This document shows positions 28,459 through 38,864 of a stretch of DNA of 64,000 nt, piece after piece. The position numbers were made by a program, and so were the translations under genes. Within the stretch, counting starts at the first letter, position 1. The number at the start of each line of letters is the position of its first letter. A model generated the notes under the pieces. The model did not search any database. It was not told where the DNA came from and saw only the letters and a list, made by a program, of their open reading frames with translations. Source of the DNA: Brachybacterium timonense (lineage in GTDB: Bacteria > Actinomycetota > Actinomycetes > Actinomycetales > Dermabacteraceae); NCBI RefSeq assembly GCF_900258505.1, contig NZ_LT984895.1:895951-959950 (forward strand). The letters run 5' to 3'.

Positions 28459-29427
28459 ATGACGACTCTCGTGATCGGTGGTGCCGGGTACATCGGGTCG
28501 CACGTGGTGCGGCTGCTGTTGGAGAAGGGAGAGAGGGTCGTCGTCATCGACGATCTGTCCACCGGGTTCCGTGAGCGCACGACGGGCGCGGAGCTCGTCG
28601 AGCTCGACGTGACTCGGCCTGATGCGGCGGAGAAGCTCGCATTCCAGATGAAAGCCTCCGGCGCCAACGCCGTGATCCACTTCGCCGCCCATAAGCAGGT
28701 CGGGGAGTCTGTGGCGAAGCCGGAGATGTACTGGCACGACAATGTGGCCGGTCTCGCGCATGTGCTCGAGGCCTGCGCCACCGCCGGTGTGCGCGACGTG
28801 GTGTTCTCCTCCTCCGCAGCGGTCTACGGCATGCCCGATGTGGATCTCGTGACGGAGGACCTCACCCCGCAGCCGATCAACCCCTACGGAGCCACCAAGT
28901 ACGTGGGTGAATGGATGCTGGCCGATGCCGAGCGTGCCCACGACCTGCGCACCGTGGCACTGCGCTACTTCAATGTGGCCGGCGCTGGCTGGCCGGAGCT
29001 CGCCGACACCCTGGTGATGAATCTCGTGCCGATCGTGCTAGATGCCCTCGAACAGGGGAAGACGCCGATCGTGTTCGGGAACGACTACAACACCCCCGAC
29101 GGCACCTGCATCCGCGACTACGTGCATGTGCTGGACCTGGCCGATGCGCATATCGCCGCACTCGAGTACCTCCGCGGCGAGGAGCGCCCCCACCGGGTGT
29201 TCAACGTCGGCACCGGCACCGGTTCGAGCGTGCTTGAGGTGATCGAGGCGATCGGCCGGGCGCTCGGACAGGAGATCACGCCGACGATCGGCGAGCGTCG
29301 TCCCGGCGACCCGGCTCGCCTGATCTGCTCCACCGACCGCATCCGCGAGACGCTCGGCTGGTCGTCCACCAAGACCCTCGACGATATCGTCCGCTCCGCC
29401 GTGGAGGCTCGTCGCGCCGCACAATGA
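28459..29427 (+). CDS. galE: UDP-glucose 4-epimerase
   Basis: 322 residues from ATG 28459; upstream in-frame codons are not conserved. Extended SDR fold: IGGAGYIGSHVVRLLL (NAD site), the catalytic Ser in SSSAAVYG, Tyr/Lys in NPYGATKYVGE, and C-terminal VGTGTGSSVLEVI and GERRPGDPARL. It interconverts UDP-glucose and UDP-galactose for galactose use or cell-wall polymers. It stands alone, before the pullulanase. Confidence 0.94.
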   Translation: MTTLVIGGAGYIGSHVVRLLLEKGERVVVIDDLSTGFRERTTGAELVELDVTRPDAAEKLAFQMKASGANAVIHFAAHKQVGESVAKPEMYWHDNVAGLAHVLEACATAGVRDVVFSSSAAVYGMPDVDLVTEDLTPQPINPYGATKYVGEWMLADAERAHDLRTVALRYFNVAGAGWPELADTLVMNLVPIVLDALEQGKTPIVFGNDYNTPDGTCIRDYVHVLDLADAHIAALEYLRGEERPHRVFNVGTGTGSSVLEVIEAIGRALGQEITPTIGERRPGDPARLICSTDRIRETLGWSSTKTLDDIVRSAVEARRAAQ

Positions 29428-29549
29428 CGGCAACGACGGGCCTAACGGCCTGGAGCTGTCGAGTCTGACCTGGAATGCTGGGGCAGACCCTGCACCGGCC
29501 CCTTGCCTGCCCGCAGGATCTCCCCATCCACATCGCAAAGGAGCGACCT

Positions 29550-32500
29550 GTGACGCCGACAGCGCACACCGCTCGGGCGGTGACGTGGTCACGGATCGTG
29601 CTCGTCGTTGTGAGCACGCTGGCACTTCTCGTACCGACGGTCGGCGCCATCGCGCCTGCCCGTGCGGAAGCCCCGGCCACCGTCACTCTGCCCGGAAGCC
29701 ACAACACGGCCATGGGCTGTTCGGAGGACTGGCTGCCCTCCTGCGCCGAGGCGGAGCTCACCTGGGACGAGTCCATTGGGCTGTTCACCGGTACCTTCGA
29801 CATCCCCGCCGGCGACTACGAGTTCAAGGTCGCACACAACCTCAGCTGGGACGAGAGCTACGGCACGGGCGGCGCCTCGGGAGGTGACAACATCGCCTAC
29901 ACCCATGAGGGTGGACCTCTGACCTTCCTCTACGACCCCGTCACCCACGAGGTGCAGAACTCCGCGCAGGGCCCCTTCACCACGTTGCCCGGCTCCTTCA
30001 ATCAGTCGCTCGGCTGCGGCGATGACTGGGCACCGGACTGCCTCGCCACCTGGATGCGCGACAGTGACGGTGACGGCGTGTACACCTTCTCCACCAACCG
30101 CATCCCCGAGGGTTCCTACGAGCTCAAGGTCTCCGAATCCCAGTCATGGGACGTCAACTACGGCGCGGATGGTGCACAGGGTGGCGCGAACTACCAGATG
30201 TCCGTTGCCGCAGGCAAGACCGTCACCTTCACCTACACCCGAGAGACTCATATGCTCCAGATCGACGTCGAGGATCCTCCGGCTACTGGCGCCGGCCAGT
30301 CTCTCGGATACTGGCTCGCCCCCGACGTCGTCGCCTGGCCCGACAATCTCGACGCCACCGCCGAGGGCACCACCCTCGAGCTGTGGAACGCCCCTACCGG
30401 TGGTCTTTCTCTGGCCGACGGGCAGGTCGTGGGCGGCGCCAAGATCGCCGACCTCACCGTCGATGCGAAGGGCCTGACCACAGACCAGCTTGTCTATCGT
30501 CAGCAGCTGAAGAGCTACCTGGCGTTGCGGGCCACGGCACACGGTGAGCCACTGACCGCCGAGGTCGCCGCTGACCTGCTGACCGGCCAAAACCTGGTCA
30601 TCCAGCGCACTGCGTCCGGCGAGGTTACCGTGTTCACGGGCCTGCAGAGCGCCGGTGTGATCGATGCTCTCTACGCCGACAAGGTGGGCGAGGCCAGCGT
30701 CCCACGCGGTCTGACTGTCACCAGCGATGGCGTCTCGCTCAACGTGTGGGCGCCAACCGCGAAGAATGTCGGTCTCATCCTCGACCCAGGCACCGCCACC
30801 GAGCGAACGGAACCGATGACCCGCGAAGCCGACGGCTCCTGGACCTTCACCGGCCCCGCGTCGCTCGTAGGCCACAGCTACCTGTACGACGTCGAGGTGT
30901 ACGTACCCACGACAGGCCAGGTCGAGCACAACCGGGTCACGGACCCATATTCGGTGGGCCTGATGCAGAACTCCACCGCCAGTGTCATCGTGGACCTGAA
31001 GGACCCGGCGAACGCCCCGGCCGTGTGGACCGAGAACCAGTCCGCACCCGTGTCGAATCCTGCCGCGCAGACCATCTATGAGCTGCACGTGCGTGACTTT
31101 TCCATCAGCGATGAGACTGTCCCGGAAGAGCTGCGCGGCACGTACGCCGCGTTCGGTGTCGAGGACTCCGCCGGCATGTCGCACTTGCGGGAGCTCGCTG
31201 ACGCAGGCCTGACCACTGTGCACCTGTTGCCCACCTTCGATATCGCCACCATCGAGGAGGACCGCAGCAAGCAGGAGGTCCCGACCATTCCGGCCAATGC
31301 GGGCCGCGATTCCACCGAGCAGCAGGCCGCCGTCAACGCGGTCAAGGCCCGGGATGCATTCAACTGGGGCTATGACCCGTTCCACTTCTCGACCCCGGAG
31401 GGCTCCTACGCCTCCACCGCTCACCAGGATGGTGCCGCTCGTACCGTCGAGTTCCGCACCATGGTCGGCTCACTGCACCAGGCCGGTCTTGGAGTCGTTC
31501 TCGACCAGGTCTTCAACCACACCGCAGCCTCGGGCCAGGACCCCAAGAGTGTGCTCGACCAGGTCGTGCCCGGCTACTACCACCGCCTATCGCCGACCGG
31601 CTCAGTCGAAACGTCCACCTGCTGCCAGAACGTGGCCACCGAGCACGCGTTCGCTCAGGACCTGATGGTCGACTCGATCGTCATGTGGGCCCGTGACTAC
31701 AAGGTCGACGGCTTCCGCTTCGACCTCATGGGTCACCACAGCCGCGACAACATGGTTGCGATCCGTGAGGCCCTGGACGCCCTCACCGTCGAGAAGGACG
31801 GCGTGGATGGCACAAGCATCTACCTGTACGGCGAGGGGTGGAACTTCGGCGAGGTCGCCGACAACTCCCGCTTCACCCAGGCGACCCAGGGGCAGCTCGA
31901 TGGCACCGGCATCGGCGCCTTCAATGACCGTCTGCGCGACGCTGTCCACGGCGGCGGGCCGTTCGACTCCGACAAGCGCGAGGGGCAGGGCTTCGGCACC
32001 GGCGGCTACACCGACCCCAACGGCATCTCCCAGGCGTCCGAGGAGGAACGGCGCGCCGATCTGCTGCACCGTACTGATCTCGTCCGCCTCAGCATGGCCG
32101 GAAACCTCAAGGACTACACATTTGTGACCAGCGCAGGTATAGAGCAGAAGGGCAGCGAGATCGACTACAACGGCGCCCCGGCCGGGTACGCCAGCCAACC
32201 CGCCGAGTCGGTCAACTATGTCGACGCCCACGACAACGAGACGCTGTGGGACTTCGGCCTGTGGAAACTCCCGCAGGACACGTCGGTCGACGATCGCATT
32301 CGGATGAACAACGTGTCCCTGGCAACCGTAGCCCTCGGCCAGTCGCCGAGCTTCTGGCATGGCGGCACCGACCTGTTGCGCTCGAAGTCCATGGACCGCG
32401 ACTCCTACAACTCCGGCGACCACTTCAACACCCTGGACTGGTCCATGCAGACCAACAACCAGGGGGTGGGCCTGCCGCCAGCGGAGAAGAACGAGGCCGA

Positions 32501-33335
32501 CTGGCACATCACCGGCCCGCTCCTCGCGCAGGAGGCGCTGCAGCCATCTCCGGATCAGATCGCGCACTCGAGCGCGATCAGCATGGACCTGCTGCGGATC
32601 CGCTCCAGCTCGCCGCTGTTCTCCCTCGGCACTGCGGAGCGCATCCAGCAGAAGGTTACCTTCCCGGGCAGCGGTCCCGAGGCTACACCTGGCCTGATGG
32701 TGATGCGAATCAACGACGCCGTCGGTGAGGACGTGGATCCCTCGCTGCAGGACATCGTGACCGTCTTCAACGTCTCCCCAGAGGCGATCACGGAGGTGAT
32801 CCCCGGTCTTGATGGGAAGACCTACCGTCTGCACTCCGTGCAGGCCGAGGGCTCCGATGAGATCGTGAAGACCGCGAGCCTGGACAATGGCACGGTCTCC
32901 ATCCCCGCGCGCACTGTCGCGGTGTTCGTTCTGGACCAGGAGACCGCCACTCCCGACGATCCGGACACGGAAGGCCCGGGAACAGAGGACCCGGGCACAG
33001 AGGATCCGGGTGCAGATGATCCCGGTACGGAGAACCCCGGCACGGAGAACCCGGGCGATCAGGAGCAGCCCGGTGACCGGGATGACCAGGGCGCCGGCGA
33101 CCACGGTACCGATGACCAGGGCCAGCCCGGAGGTGCGGGCGACCAAGGTCAGGGCGATCCCGGTCAGCACGGCACTCAGCCGGGCCAACGGCCTGAAACG
33201 TCGGCCGAGCAGCCGATGAGAAGTGGCCGCATGGCGCGCACCGGTGTCGAGGTCGTAGGCCTTGCTGCTGTCGCGCTCGCTCTACTCATCGGCGGTGCGC
33301 TGCTGGCCCGTCGGCGGCGAGATAGCGGCACCTGA
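29550..33335 (+). CDS. pulA: Type I pullulanase, secreted and probably wall-anchored
   Basis: 1261 residues from GTG 29550 with AAAGGAG upstream. Order: signal peptide (cut near ARAEA), two related starch-binding X25-type modules ([18 protein letters not shown] and a second copy near [16 protein letters not shown]), a pullulanase-associated region, a CBM48 ([12 protein letters not shown]), and the GH13_14 catalytic barrel. The barrel has [20 protein letters not shown] (nucleophile Asp), [10 protein letters not shown] (acid Glu) and [11 protein letters not shown]. An Asp/Gly/Pro/Glu-rich linker follows, then MARTG, a membrane segment and RRRR. It debranches alpha-1,6 links in pullulan, glycogen or starch outside the cell. 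The tail resembles an LAxTG sortase signal. Confidence 0.94.
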   Translation: MTPTAHTARAVTWSRIVLVVVSTLALLVPTVGAIAPARAEAPATVTLPGSHNTAMGCSEDWLPSCAEAELTWDESIGLFTGTFDIPAGDYEFKVAHNLSWDESYGTGGASGGDNIAYTHEGGPLTFLYDPVTHEVQNSAQGPFTTLPGSFNQSLGCGDDWAPDCLATWMRDSDGDGVYTFSTNRIPEGSYELKVSESQSWDVNYGADGAQGGANYQMSVAAGKTVTFTYTRETHMLQIDVEDPPATGAGQSLGYWLAPDVVAWPDNLDATAEGTTLELWNAPTGGLSLADGQVVGGAKIADLTVDAKGLTTDQLVYRQQLKSYLALRATAHGEPLTAEVAADLLTGQNLVIQRTASGEVTVFTGLQSAGVIDALYADKVGEASVPRGLTVTSDGVSLNVWAPTAKNVGLILDPGTATERTEPMTREADGSWTFTGPASLVGHSYLYDVEVYVPTTGQVEHNRVTDPYSVGLMQNSTASVIVDLKDPANAPAVWTENQSAPVSNPAAQTIYELHVRDFSISDETVPEELRGTYAAFGVEDSAGMSHLRELADAGLTTVHLLPTFDIATIEEDRSKQEVPTIPANAGRDSTEQQAAVNAVKARDAFNWGYDPFHFSTPEGSYASTAHQDGAARTVEFRTMVGSLHQAGLGVVLDQVFNHTAASGQDPKSVLDQVVPGYYHRLSPTGSVETSTCCQNVATEHAFAQDLMVDSIVMWARDYKVDGFRFDLMGHHSRDNMVAIREALDALTVEKDGVDGTSIYLYGEGWNFGEVADNSRFTQATQGQLDGTGIGAFNDRLRDAVHGGGPFDSDKREGQGFGTGGYTDPNGISQASEEERRADLLHRTDLVRLSMAGNLKDYTFVTSAGIEQKGSEIDYNGAPAGYASQPAESVNYVDAHDNETLWDFGLWKLPQDTSVDDRIRMNNVSLATVALGQSPSFWHGGTDLLRSKSMDRDSYNSGDHFNTLDWSMQTNNQGVGLPPAEKNEADWHITGPLLAQEALQPSPDQIAHSSAISMDLLRIRSSSPLFSLGTAERIQQKVTFPGSGPEATPGLMVMRINDAVGEDVDPSLQDIVTVFNVSPEAITEVIPGLDGKTYRLHSVQAEGSDEIVKTASLDNGTVSIPARTVAVFVLDQETATPDDPDTEGPGTEDPGTEDPGADDPGTENPGTENPGDQEQPGDRDDQGAGDHGTDDQGQPGGAGDQGQGDPGQHGTQPGQRPETSAEQPMRSGRMARTGVEVVGLAAVALALLIGGALLARRRRDSGT

Positions 33336-33380
33336 GCCTGCCCGTGCGGGCACACGGTGAGCGCCCGCACCGACGTGCAG

Positions 33381-33418
33381 ACGACGCGGCCGGTCCCACC
33401 CTGGGTCGGCCGCGTCGT
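33381..33418. terminator. Bidirectional hairpin between pulA and ilvA
   Basis: Perfect 12-bp inverted repeat, ACGACGCGGCCG (33381-33392) and CGGCCGCGTCGT (33407-33418), between the convergent pullulanase and threonine deaminase genes. Confidence 0.8.
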
Positions 33419-33434
33419 TGTCCCTACCGGAAGC

Positions 33435-34721
33435 TCAGGTCAGGTACCGGTAGATCGGGTCGTTCGGGTCGATCCGCTCGATGCTCATCCCGCTGGCGGC
33501 CATCCGCCCCAGCAGCGGTTCGAGCGCGTCCTTCGACCCGATCTCGAGGCCCACCAGCGCGGGGCCTTCCTCGCGGTTGCTGCGTTTGATGTAGTCGAAC
33601 AGTGTGATGTCGTCGTCGGGCCCGAGCACGCGATCCAGGAACCGGCGCAGTGCCCCCGGCTCCTGCGGGAACGTCACCAGGAAGTAGTGTTTGAGTCCCT
33701 CGTGCACGAGGGACCGCTCCACGATCTCGCTGTAGCGGGAGACGTCGTTGTTCCCGCCGGAGATCACCACCACCAGATCCTCGCCGGCGTGGGGACGCAC
33801 CTGGCCCGTCGCAACCGCAGCGCATGCGAGTGCCCCGGCCGGCTCCACGATGATCCCGTCCACCTGGTACAGCGCTAGCATCTCCGTGCACACTGCACCT
33901 TCGTCGATCGCCAGCAGCTCCGGCTCGATCATCTGCACCGCACGGAAAGGATGCTCACCCACACGACGCACGGCGGCGCCGTCGACGAACCTCTCCATTG
34001 ATGCCAGCGTCACCGGATGCCCAACCTCCCGCGCCGCCTGCAGTGACTGCGCCCCGGCCGGCTCCACACCGATCACACGGGCCGACGGAACACGCTCACG
34101 AAGCCACAGCCCGCAGCCGGCCAGCAATCCGCCGCCACCCACCGGCAGAACCACCGCCCCGGGCTCGCGCCCCTGCTCAGAGCGCAGCTGCTCGACGGCC
34201 TCCGCTGCAACCGTGCCCTGCCCCGCCATGATGGTGGGGGAGTCGAAGGGCGGGACCATGGTGGCGCCGGTGCGTTCCACGTCCTGTGCCGCAGCCTCCG
34301 CGGCATCGTCGTAGGCATCACCGGCGAGCACCAGCTCGACTCGGTCCCCGCCGTGCGCAAGGATCCGTTCACGCTTCTGCCGGGGCGTGCTGGAGGGAAC
34401 ATAGATCCGGCCGTCCACGCCGAGTTGCCGGCACGCGAGCGCCACGCCTTGGGCATGGTTTCCAGCGCTGGCCGCCACCACACCGGCGTCACGCTGCGTC
34501 GCCGACAGTTGCTGGAGGAACAGCTGGGCGCCGCGCAGCTTGTAGGACCGCACCGGCTGCAGGTCCTCACGCTTCACCCACACGGGCGCCCCGGCCAGGT
34601 CGCTCAGCCGCTCCGAACGGTGCAACGGGGTGCGATGGATCAGTGGGCGCAGCGCCTCAGCGGCGTGCTCGATGTCAGCGGCCGTGGGCAGGGGATGCGA
34701 GGGGGCAGTCACGGCCGTCAA
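33435..34721 (-). CDS. ilvA: Threonine ammonia-lyase (biosynthetic type, short form)
   Basis: 428 residues. Fold type II PLP enzyme with the Schiff-base Lys in VRSYKLRGA, phosphate-binding VGGGGLLAG, ASAGNHAQGVA near residue 85, and a C-terminal regulatory ACT-like domain of one copy (HYFLVTFPQEPGALRRF). The family makes 2-oxobutanoate from threonine for isoleucine synthesis; the single regulatory domain matches the Corynebacterium-type IlvA of about 430 residues. Separate from other ilv genes. The catabolic TdcB type is shorter. Confidence 0.93.
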   Translation of the reverse strand: MTAVTAPSHPLPTAADIEHAAEALRPLIHRTPLHRSERLSDLAGAPVWVKREDLQPVRSYKLRGAQLFLQQLSATQRDAGVVAASAGNHAQGVALACRQLGVDGRIYVPSSTPRQKRERILAHGGDRVELVLAGDAYDDAAEAAAQDVERTGATMVPPFDSPTIMAGQGTVAAEAVEQLRSEQGREPGAVVLPVGGGGLLAGCGLWLRERVPSARVIGVEPAGAQSLQAAREVGHPVTLASMERFVDGAAVRRVGEHPFRAVQMIEPELLAIDEGAVCTEMLALYQVDGIIVEPAGALACAAVATGQVRPHAGEDLVVVISGGNNDVSRYSEIVERSLVHEGLKHYFLVTFPQEPGALRRFLDRVLGPDDDITLFDYIKRSNREEGPALVGLEIGSKDALEPLLGRMAASGMSIERIDPNDPIYRYLT

Positions 34722-34837
34722 CGGTACCGTGCCGCCGGCACTGCCGCCGAGCGCTCAACGCGCTGCACAGCGGGACATCGGGTGACACGTGGCCACGCGG
34801 TGGGCCGGCTGCGGGTCGGTGTCGCGACGTGCTCAGT

Positions 34838-35383
34838 TCAGGGTCGGGCAACCACCAGAGCAGTCGCCACCGCGGCGGCGCCCTCGCTTCGCCCGGTCAT
34901 GCCCATACCGTCGGTCGTGGTGCCGGAGACGGACACGGGCGCGCCCACCGCCGTGGACAGAGCACGTTGTGCCTCCTCGCGACGCCGGGAGATCGGCGGG
35001 CGATTCGCGATCACCTGGACCGCGATGTTTCCGATCTCGAATCCGGCCTCGCGCACCAGCCGCGCTGCCTCCGCCAGCAGCGTGAGTCCCGAGGCGCCGG
35101 CGAGCTCGGGGCGGTCGGTGCCGAAATGCGCCCCCAGGTCCCCGATGCCCGCTGCACTGAACAGCGCATCGCAGGCGGCATGGCATGCGACATCGGCATC
35201 TGAATGGCCGACCAGGCCACGCTCGCCTGGCCAGTGCAATCCCGCTACCCACAAGGGGCGGTCCGACCCGGGGTCGGCCAGAGCATGCGCGTCTGTTCCC
35301 ACTCCCACGCGCGGTAACGCCGGGATGGGCCGAGTGGTCTCCTGGCCGGACGGAGAGGTCGGGTTCTGCTCACTGCTGGTCAT
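34838..35383 (-). CDS. ispF: 2-C-methyl-D-erythritol 2,4-cyclodiphosphate synthase
   Basis: 181 residues from ATG 35383, chosen because GGAGG lies seven bases upstream (a GTG at 35395 is upstream of it). Zinc-binding VGTDAHAL and [16 protein letters not shown], and the C-terminal [11 protein letters not shown] are family signatures. The enzyme makes cyclodiphosphate in the MEP isoprenoid pathway. The first 25 residues are an extension. ispD lies just upstream on the opposite strand, 88 bases away. Confidence 0.94.
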   Translation of the reverse strand: MTSSEQNPTSPSGQETTRPIPALPRVGVGTDAHALADPGSDRPLWVAGLHWPGERGLVGHSDADVACHAACDALFSAAGIGDLGAHFGTDRPELAGASGLTLLAEAARLVREAGFEIGNIAVQVIANRPPISRRREEAQRALSTAVGAPVSVSGTTTDGMGMTGRSEGAAAVATALVVARP

Positions 35384-35471
35384 GTACACCTCCACGAGTC
35401 ACCGGGATTGTGGCATGACGCCGCGGGGCGCGGACGAGTCCTCTGAGCCCTGAGGGCTCTACCATGCCTGT

Positions 35472-36224
35472 GTGACCACTCGAGCTCGAGGCCGCGCCCA
35501 ACGCCTGCGCGGACACGCCGCCGGTGTTGTGCTGGCCGGCGGGTCCGGCACCCGCGTCGGCGCAGGCATCAATAAGGCGTTTTTGCCGCTGTCCGGCCGG
35601 TCGATCGCCAGCTGGGGGATCAACACTCTGGGCAGTGTGGACGGCGTGGGAACCCTCGTGTTCGTCGTGCGGCCAGAGGATCGTGAGGCTGCCCGCTTCG
35701 TGGCCGAACGCGAGACCGAGCTGCCGTTGGAGATCATCACCGGTGGCGACACCCGGCAGGAATCCGAGCTGCTGGCTCTTCGCCATCTTGCCGACCGCAT
35801 CGACGCGGGACATGTGCGCACCGTCCTCATTCATGACGCCGCCCGCCCACTGGTCTCCCACGGCCTCGCGGCAGCTGTGCTGCACGCCGCGATCGACCAT
35901 GGGGGAGCGGTCCCCGCTCTCCCCGCCCGTGACGTTGCCGCCCGTGACGGCGAGGACCGTCTGCGTACCGGCGTGGTCGAGCCCGACACCCTGCTGCGTG
36001 TCCAGACCCCGCAGGGCTTCCATGCGGTGACGATCCTTGACGCCTATGAGGCGGCTGCCCGCGACGGGTTCGTCGGCACCGATACCGCCTCGTGCGCCCA
36101 GGAGTACACCGATATCCCCACAGCCTGGGTTCTCGGTGAGGAGACGAACTTCAAGATCACGTACGCGCAGGACCTGCTCCTGGCTCAGGACGTCGTGGCC
36201 GCGTTAGGTTTGCGGACAGGGTGA
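35472..36224 (+). CDS. ispD: 2-C-methyl-D-erythritol 4-phosphate cytidylyltransferase
   Basis: 250 residues from GTG 35472. The nucleotide-binding loop is VVLAGGSGTRVGAGINKAFL, keeping the Arg and Lys needed for CTP transfer. Further motifs are TVLIHDAARPLVS, RVQTPQGFHA and ETNFKITYAQDLLLAQ. It couples CTP to MEP in the MEP pathway and stands divergent from ispF. A second, degenerate IspD-like gene lies at 36675, so this is likely the working copy. A polyol-phosphate (TarI-like) cytidylyltransferase is a weaker alternative. Confidence 0.88.
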   Translation: MTTRARGRAQRLRGHAAGVVLAGGSGTRVGAGINKAFLPLSGRSIASWGINTLGSVDGVGTLVFVVRPEDREAARFVAERETELPLEIITGGDTRQESELLALRHLADRIDAGHVRTVLIHDAARPLVSHGLAAAVLHAAIDHGGAVPALPARDVAARDGEDRLRTGVVEPDTLLRVQTPQGFHAVTILDAYEAAARDGFVGTDTASCAQEYTDIPTAWVLGEETNFKITYAQDLLLAQDVVAALGLRTG

Positions 36225-36233
36225 GGAGGCGAC

Positions 36234-36542
36234 ATGAGCGTGCAGGAGAGCTTTCTTCGGTGCACCGCATGTGAGCAGGAGTCGGAGCATGTGGTGGTCT
36301 ACGCCGGCCGTTTCGTCTCAGAGATCCAATGCACCGCCTGCGGCGCCGTTACGCGGCTTGACGTGAGTGAGGACTATCTGCCCGATCTGCGTCAGCGGAT
36401 CTCCTCGAAGCCCGGCCGCCTCATGCGTCGTCTGCGGCGGGACCCCGGGGAGGTGGCGAAGACCCTGCCGTGGCGCACGCTGTCCAAGCCTCTGCGGATG
36501 CTGGATGAGCTGCGGGCCGTGCACCGCAGCCGCACGCGCTGA
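36234..36542 (+). CDS. Small zinc-ribbon-like protein of unknown function
   Basis: 102 residues, ATG 36234, nine bases after the ispD stop with GAGGAGG upstream, so cotranscribed. Two CxxC pairs (LRCTACEQ, IQCTACGA) suggest a zinc ribbon in the first 40 residues. A basic second half with several Arg clusters follows, which could bind nucleic acid. No named family recognised. Confidence 0.75.
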   Translation: MSVQESFLRCTACEQESEHVVVYAGRFVSEIQCTACGAVTRLDVSEDYLPDLRQRISSKPGRLMRRLRRDPGEVAKTLPWRTLSKPLRMLDELRAVHRSRTR

Positions 36543-36560
36543 GACCCCCGACTGAGTGCA

Positions 36561-36600
36561 GGTCCCATCGCGCACGCGTGGATCGCGTGGGTGTGGGACC
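36561..36600. terminator. Hairpin between convergent genes
   Basis: Paired segments GGTCCCA (36561-36567) with TGGGACC (36594-36600), and CACGCG (36573-36578) with CGCGTG (36584-36589). The stem with an internal loop lies between the convergent zinc-ribbon and IspD-like genes. Confidence 0.6.
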
Positions 36601-36674
36601 GGTCGCCCTGCAGACCGAACTGTAGGCCGACACGAGTTCACACGAGACGCGAGGGCTCGGTCAGCAACGCTGTG

Positions 36675-37403
36675 TCAGCGTCGGCTGAGGCCGTGGCGGT
36701 GTGTGGTGTCGCGAGCGATGCCGAGGGCGATCTGTGCCTGCCACAGGCTGAGCCTGTCTGCGATCGCGAAACCTCGATGCGTGCCTGGCACCGTGCGAAG
36801 GCGAGCGCCCCGAGCGAGCCCCGCTTGCACCTCATCGAACATGCCGTGCCCCGCCCCGCGGCCCGCCTGTGCCGGCGCCGGCTGTGAGAGCGCATCGTCG
36901 AGCACGGAGCGTCGCAGCAAGCGGGGACATTGCACGGTGGCGAGCGTCGAGCGGTCGATGTTCACCAGACCCTCTGAACGGACCGCTTTGACCGAGTCGG
37001 TCATGTCGATCACGGGCACCACGCCATCGACCGACGATGGGTCATCGGCTTCGATGACTGCCTGGATCGTGTCCGCGGGGACCAGGGCACGCTCCGCATC
37101 ATGGATCATGACCGTCTGCTCAGGCCCGGCGCTGCCAAGCTCGGCGAGGGCACAGCGAAGTCCTTCACGGCGGTCAGGATCTGCTCCCGGCACCGTCACC
37201 ACGCGATGCGGCGGCAGGTCGATGTCACTCACCTGATCGGCCTTCTGGGCCGGGACAAGCACGAGAGGTTGGCTGAGCCCGATCTGATGCAGCGTTTCTA
37301 GTAGATGGGCGAGCAGTGTGCGCTCTCCCAGATGCTCCAGAGCGCACAGCCGACGGCCCTGACCCGAGAGGGCCAGGGCCGGGACAATGGTGTGCACGGT
37401 CAT
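36675..37403 (-). CDS. Degenerate IspD paralogue next to carD
   Basis: 242 residues. The IspD fold is traceable: TVMIHDAERALVP (family HDAARP), VPVIDMTDSVKAV, TVQCPRLLRRSVLDDAL (family VQTPQ) and a closing GTHRGFAIADRLSLWQAQIAL. The CTP-binding loop is damaged: IVPALALSGQGRRLCALEHL lacks the A-x-G-x-G-x-R spacing and the catalytic Lys that follows it. It lies 35 bases downstream of carD, the place where ispD-ispF sits in many actinobacteria. It could be a decaying ancestral ispD or a repurposed non-catalytic protein. Confidence 0.65.
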   Translation of the reverse strand: MTVHTIVPALALSGQGRRLCALEHLGERTLLAHLLETLHQIGLSQPLVLVPAQKADQVSDIDLPPHRVVTVPGADPDRREGLRCALAELGSAGPEQTVMIHDAERALVPADTIQAVIEADDPSSVDGVVPVIDMTDSVKAVRSEGLVNIDRSTLATVQCPRLLRRSVLDDALSQPAPAQAGRGAGHGMFDEVQAGLARGARLRTVPGTHRGFAIADRLSLWQAQIALGIARDTTHRHGLSRR

Positions 37404-37438
37404 GGTGCGCAGGCGCGGACGGACAACCCGCGCAGATG

Positions 37439-37921
37439 TCAGGAGGCGAGCACCTCGTCGAGAATCGACTCGGCGTTGGCCTCATCGGTCTTCTCGGCGA
37501 GAGCGAGCTCGGAGACGAGAATCTGGCGCGCCTTGGAGAGCATGCGCTTCTCCCCGGCGGACAGGCCGCGATCCTGATCGCGACGCCACAGATCGCGCAC
37601 GACCTCCGCCACCTTCTTCATATCGCCCGAGGCGAGCTTCTCAACGTTCGCCTTGTAGCGGCGCGACCAGTTCGTGGGCTCCTCCACGTACGGCTGCCGC
37701 AGCACCTCGAAGACCTCCTCGAGGCCTTCCTTGTCCACGACGTCGCGCACGCCGACCATGTCAACGTTGTCTGCGGGGACCTCGATGGTCAGATCTCCCT
37801 GCGCCACCTTGAGCTTGAGATACGTGCGGTCCTCACCCTTGATGGTGCGGGTCTTGACCTCTTCGATCCGGGCCGCACCGTGGTGCGGGTAGACAACGGT
37901 CTCGCCGACGGCAAAATTCAT
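37439..37921 (-). CDS. carD: CarD-family RNA polymerase-binding regulator
   Basis: 160 residues from ATG 37921. N-terminal RNAP-interacting Tudor-like domain ([20 protein letters not shown]...) and a helical C-terminal DNA-binding domain ([37 protein letters not shown]). CarD binds the beta subunit and stabilises open promoter complexes; it is essential in mycobacteria and controls rRNA transcription. Length is typical. The start is 366 bases from the next gene (38288); that gap (37922-38287) shows no further gene. Confidence 0.96.
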   Translation of the reverse strand: MNFAVGETVVYPHHGAARIEEVKTRTIKGEDRTYLKLKVAQGDLTIEVPADNVDMVGVRDVVDKEGLEEVFEVLRQPYVEEPTNWSRRYKANVEKLASGDMKKVAEVVRDLWRRDQDRGLSAGEKRMLSKARQILVSELALAEKTDEANAESILDEVLAS

Positions 37922-38287
37922 GTGGATGATCCCCTTTCCGCAGGCCAGTCTACCACGTATGTGGGTGATATCATGCCCCGCTTCCGGCATCTCCCCAGGT
38001 GAGAGCCCTGCGAGGGGATTTCGGGTGCCCCGTCGATGCGAGGCTTTGGGGGCAGCGGCGGCCCAAGATCTGCCGGTGCGCCAGCGACACGCCGCGTGGG
38101 AACCTCGGTGAGGTCACCATCCGATCACCGTTCGCGCCGTCTCGGTGGTGACGATCCGTCACGTCCCCGTGGTGCGATACCCTGGGCCGGGCGCCCCGTC
38201 CGTGTGATCTGCTCACGAGCGGTACATCGGAGCGCCATACCTCGATCGCATTGCCCGACGCTCCGTCGGAGTGGAACAGGAGTCATC

Positions 38288-38767
38288 GTGCGTCCTCGCC
38301 GTTCCCTCGCGCTCACCGCAGCCGCCCTTGGCCTTGCCCTGGGTGCGACAGGTTGCACCTACATGAACCCGGTACAGACCCACGAGTTCTACCAGGCGGC
38401 CGACGGTACCAACGCCAATATCAACCAGAACGGCCAGCTCGCCGTAGGAGCGCGCAACATGCTCGTGCTGGTTGGCCCGGATGGCTCCGCACAGCTGCTG
38501 GGCAGCGTCGCGAACTACACCACCGACGACGTCACTGTCGAGCTCGAGGGCTCCGACGATGGCACCGTTGCCTTCTCCACCTCTGTGTCCGTGCCCGCCG
38601 GTGGTGTGGTGACGCTCGGTGATGCCGACGATCAGCAGCTAGCGGAGATCGGACAGCTCGACGTCGAGCCCGGCGCCGTGATGGACCTCAAGGTCGCTGG
38701 CGCAGACGGAGAAGCCGTCATCACGATCCCCGTGCTCGACGACACTCTGGATCACTACAAGCAGTGA
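38288..38767 (+). CDS. Small secreted lipoprotein
   Basis: 159 residues from GTG 38288 with AGGAG six bases upstream. Signal II peptide RRSLALTAAALGLALGATGC (lipid-modified Cys near 23), then THEFYQAADGTNANI and a beta-rich domain of about 120 residues with no other Cys. The layout resembles actinobacterial lipoproteins of unknown function found near phosphate-response genes. It lies between carD and the regX3-senX3 pair. No catalytic motif is visible. Confidence 0.85.
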   Translation: MRPRRSLALTAAALGLALGATGCTYMNPVQTHEFYQAADGTNANINQNGQLAVGARNMLVLVGPDGSAQLLGSVANYTTDDVTVELEGSDDGTVAFSTSVSVPAGGVVTLGDADDQQLAEIGQLDVEPGAVMDLKVAGADGEAVITIPVLDDTLDHYKQ

Positions 38768-38864
38768 ACCGCCCGCGCGGCCACGCCGTGCAACCCCACC
38801 TCACCCGCGACGAGACATCTCCCGCGAACGCGTGCGGTGCCGCGCTGCAGCGCCGGCCCCAGCG

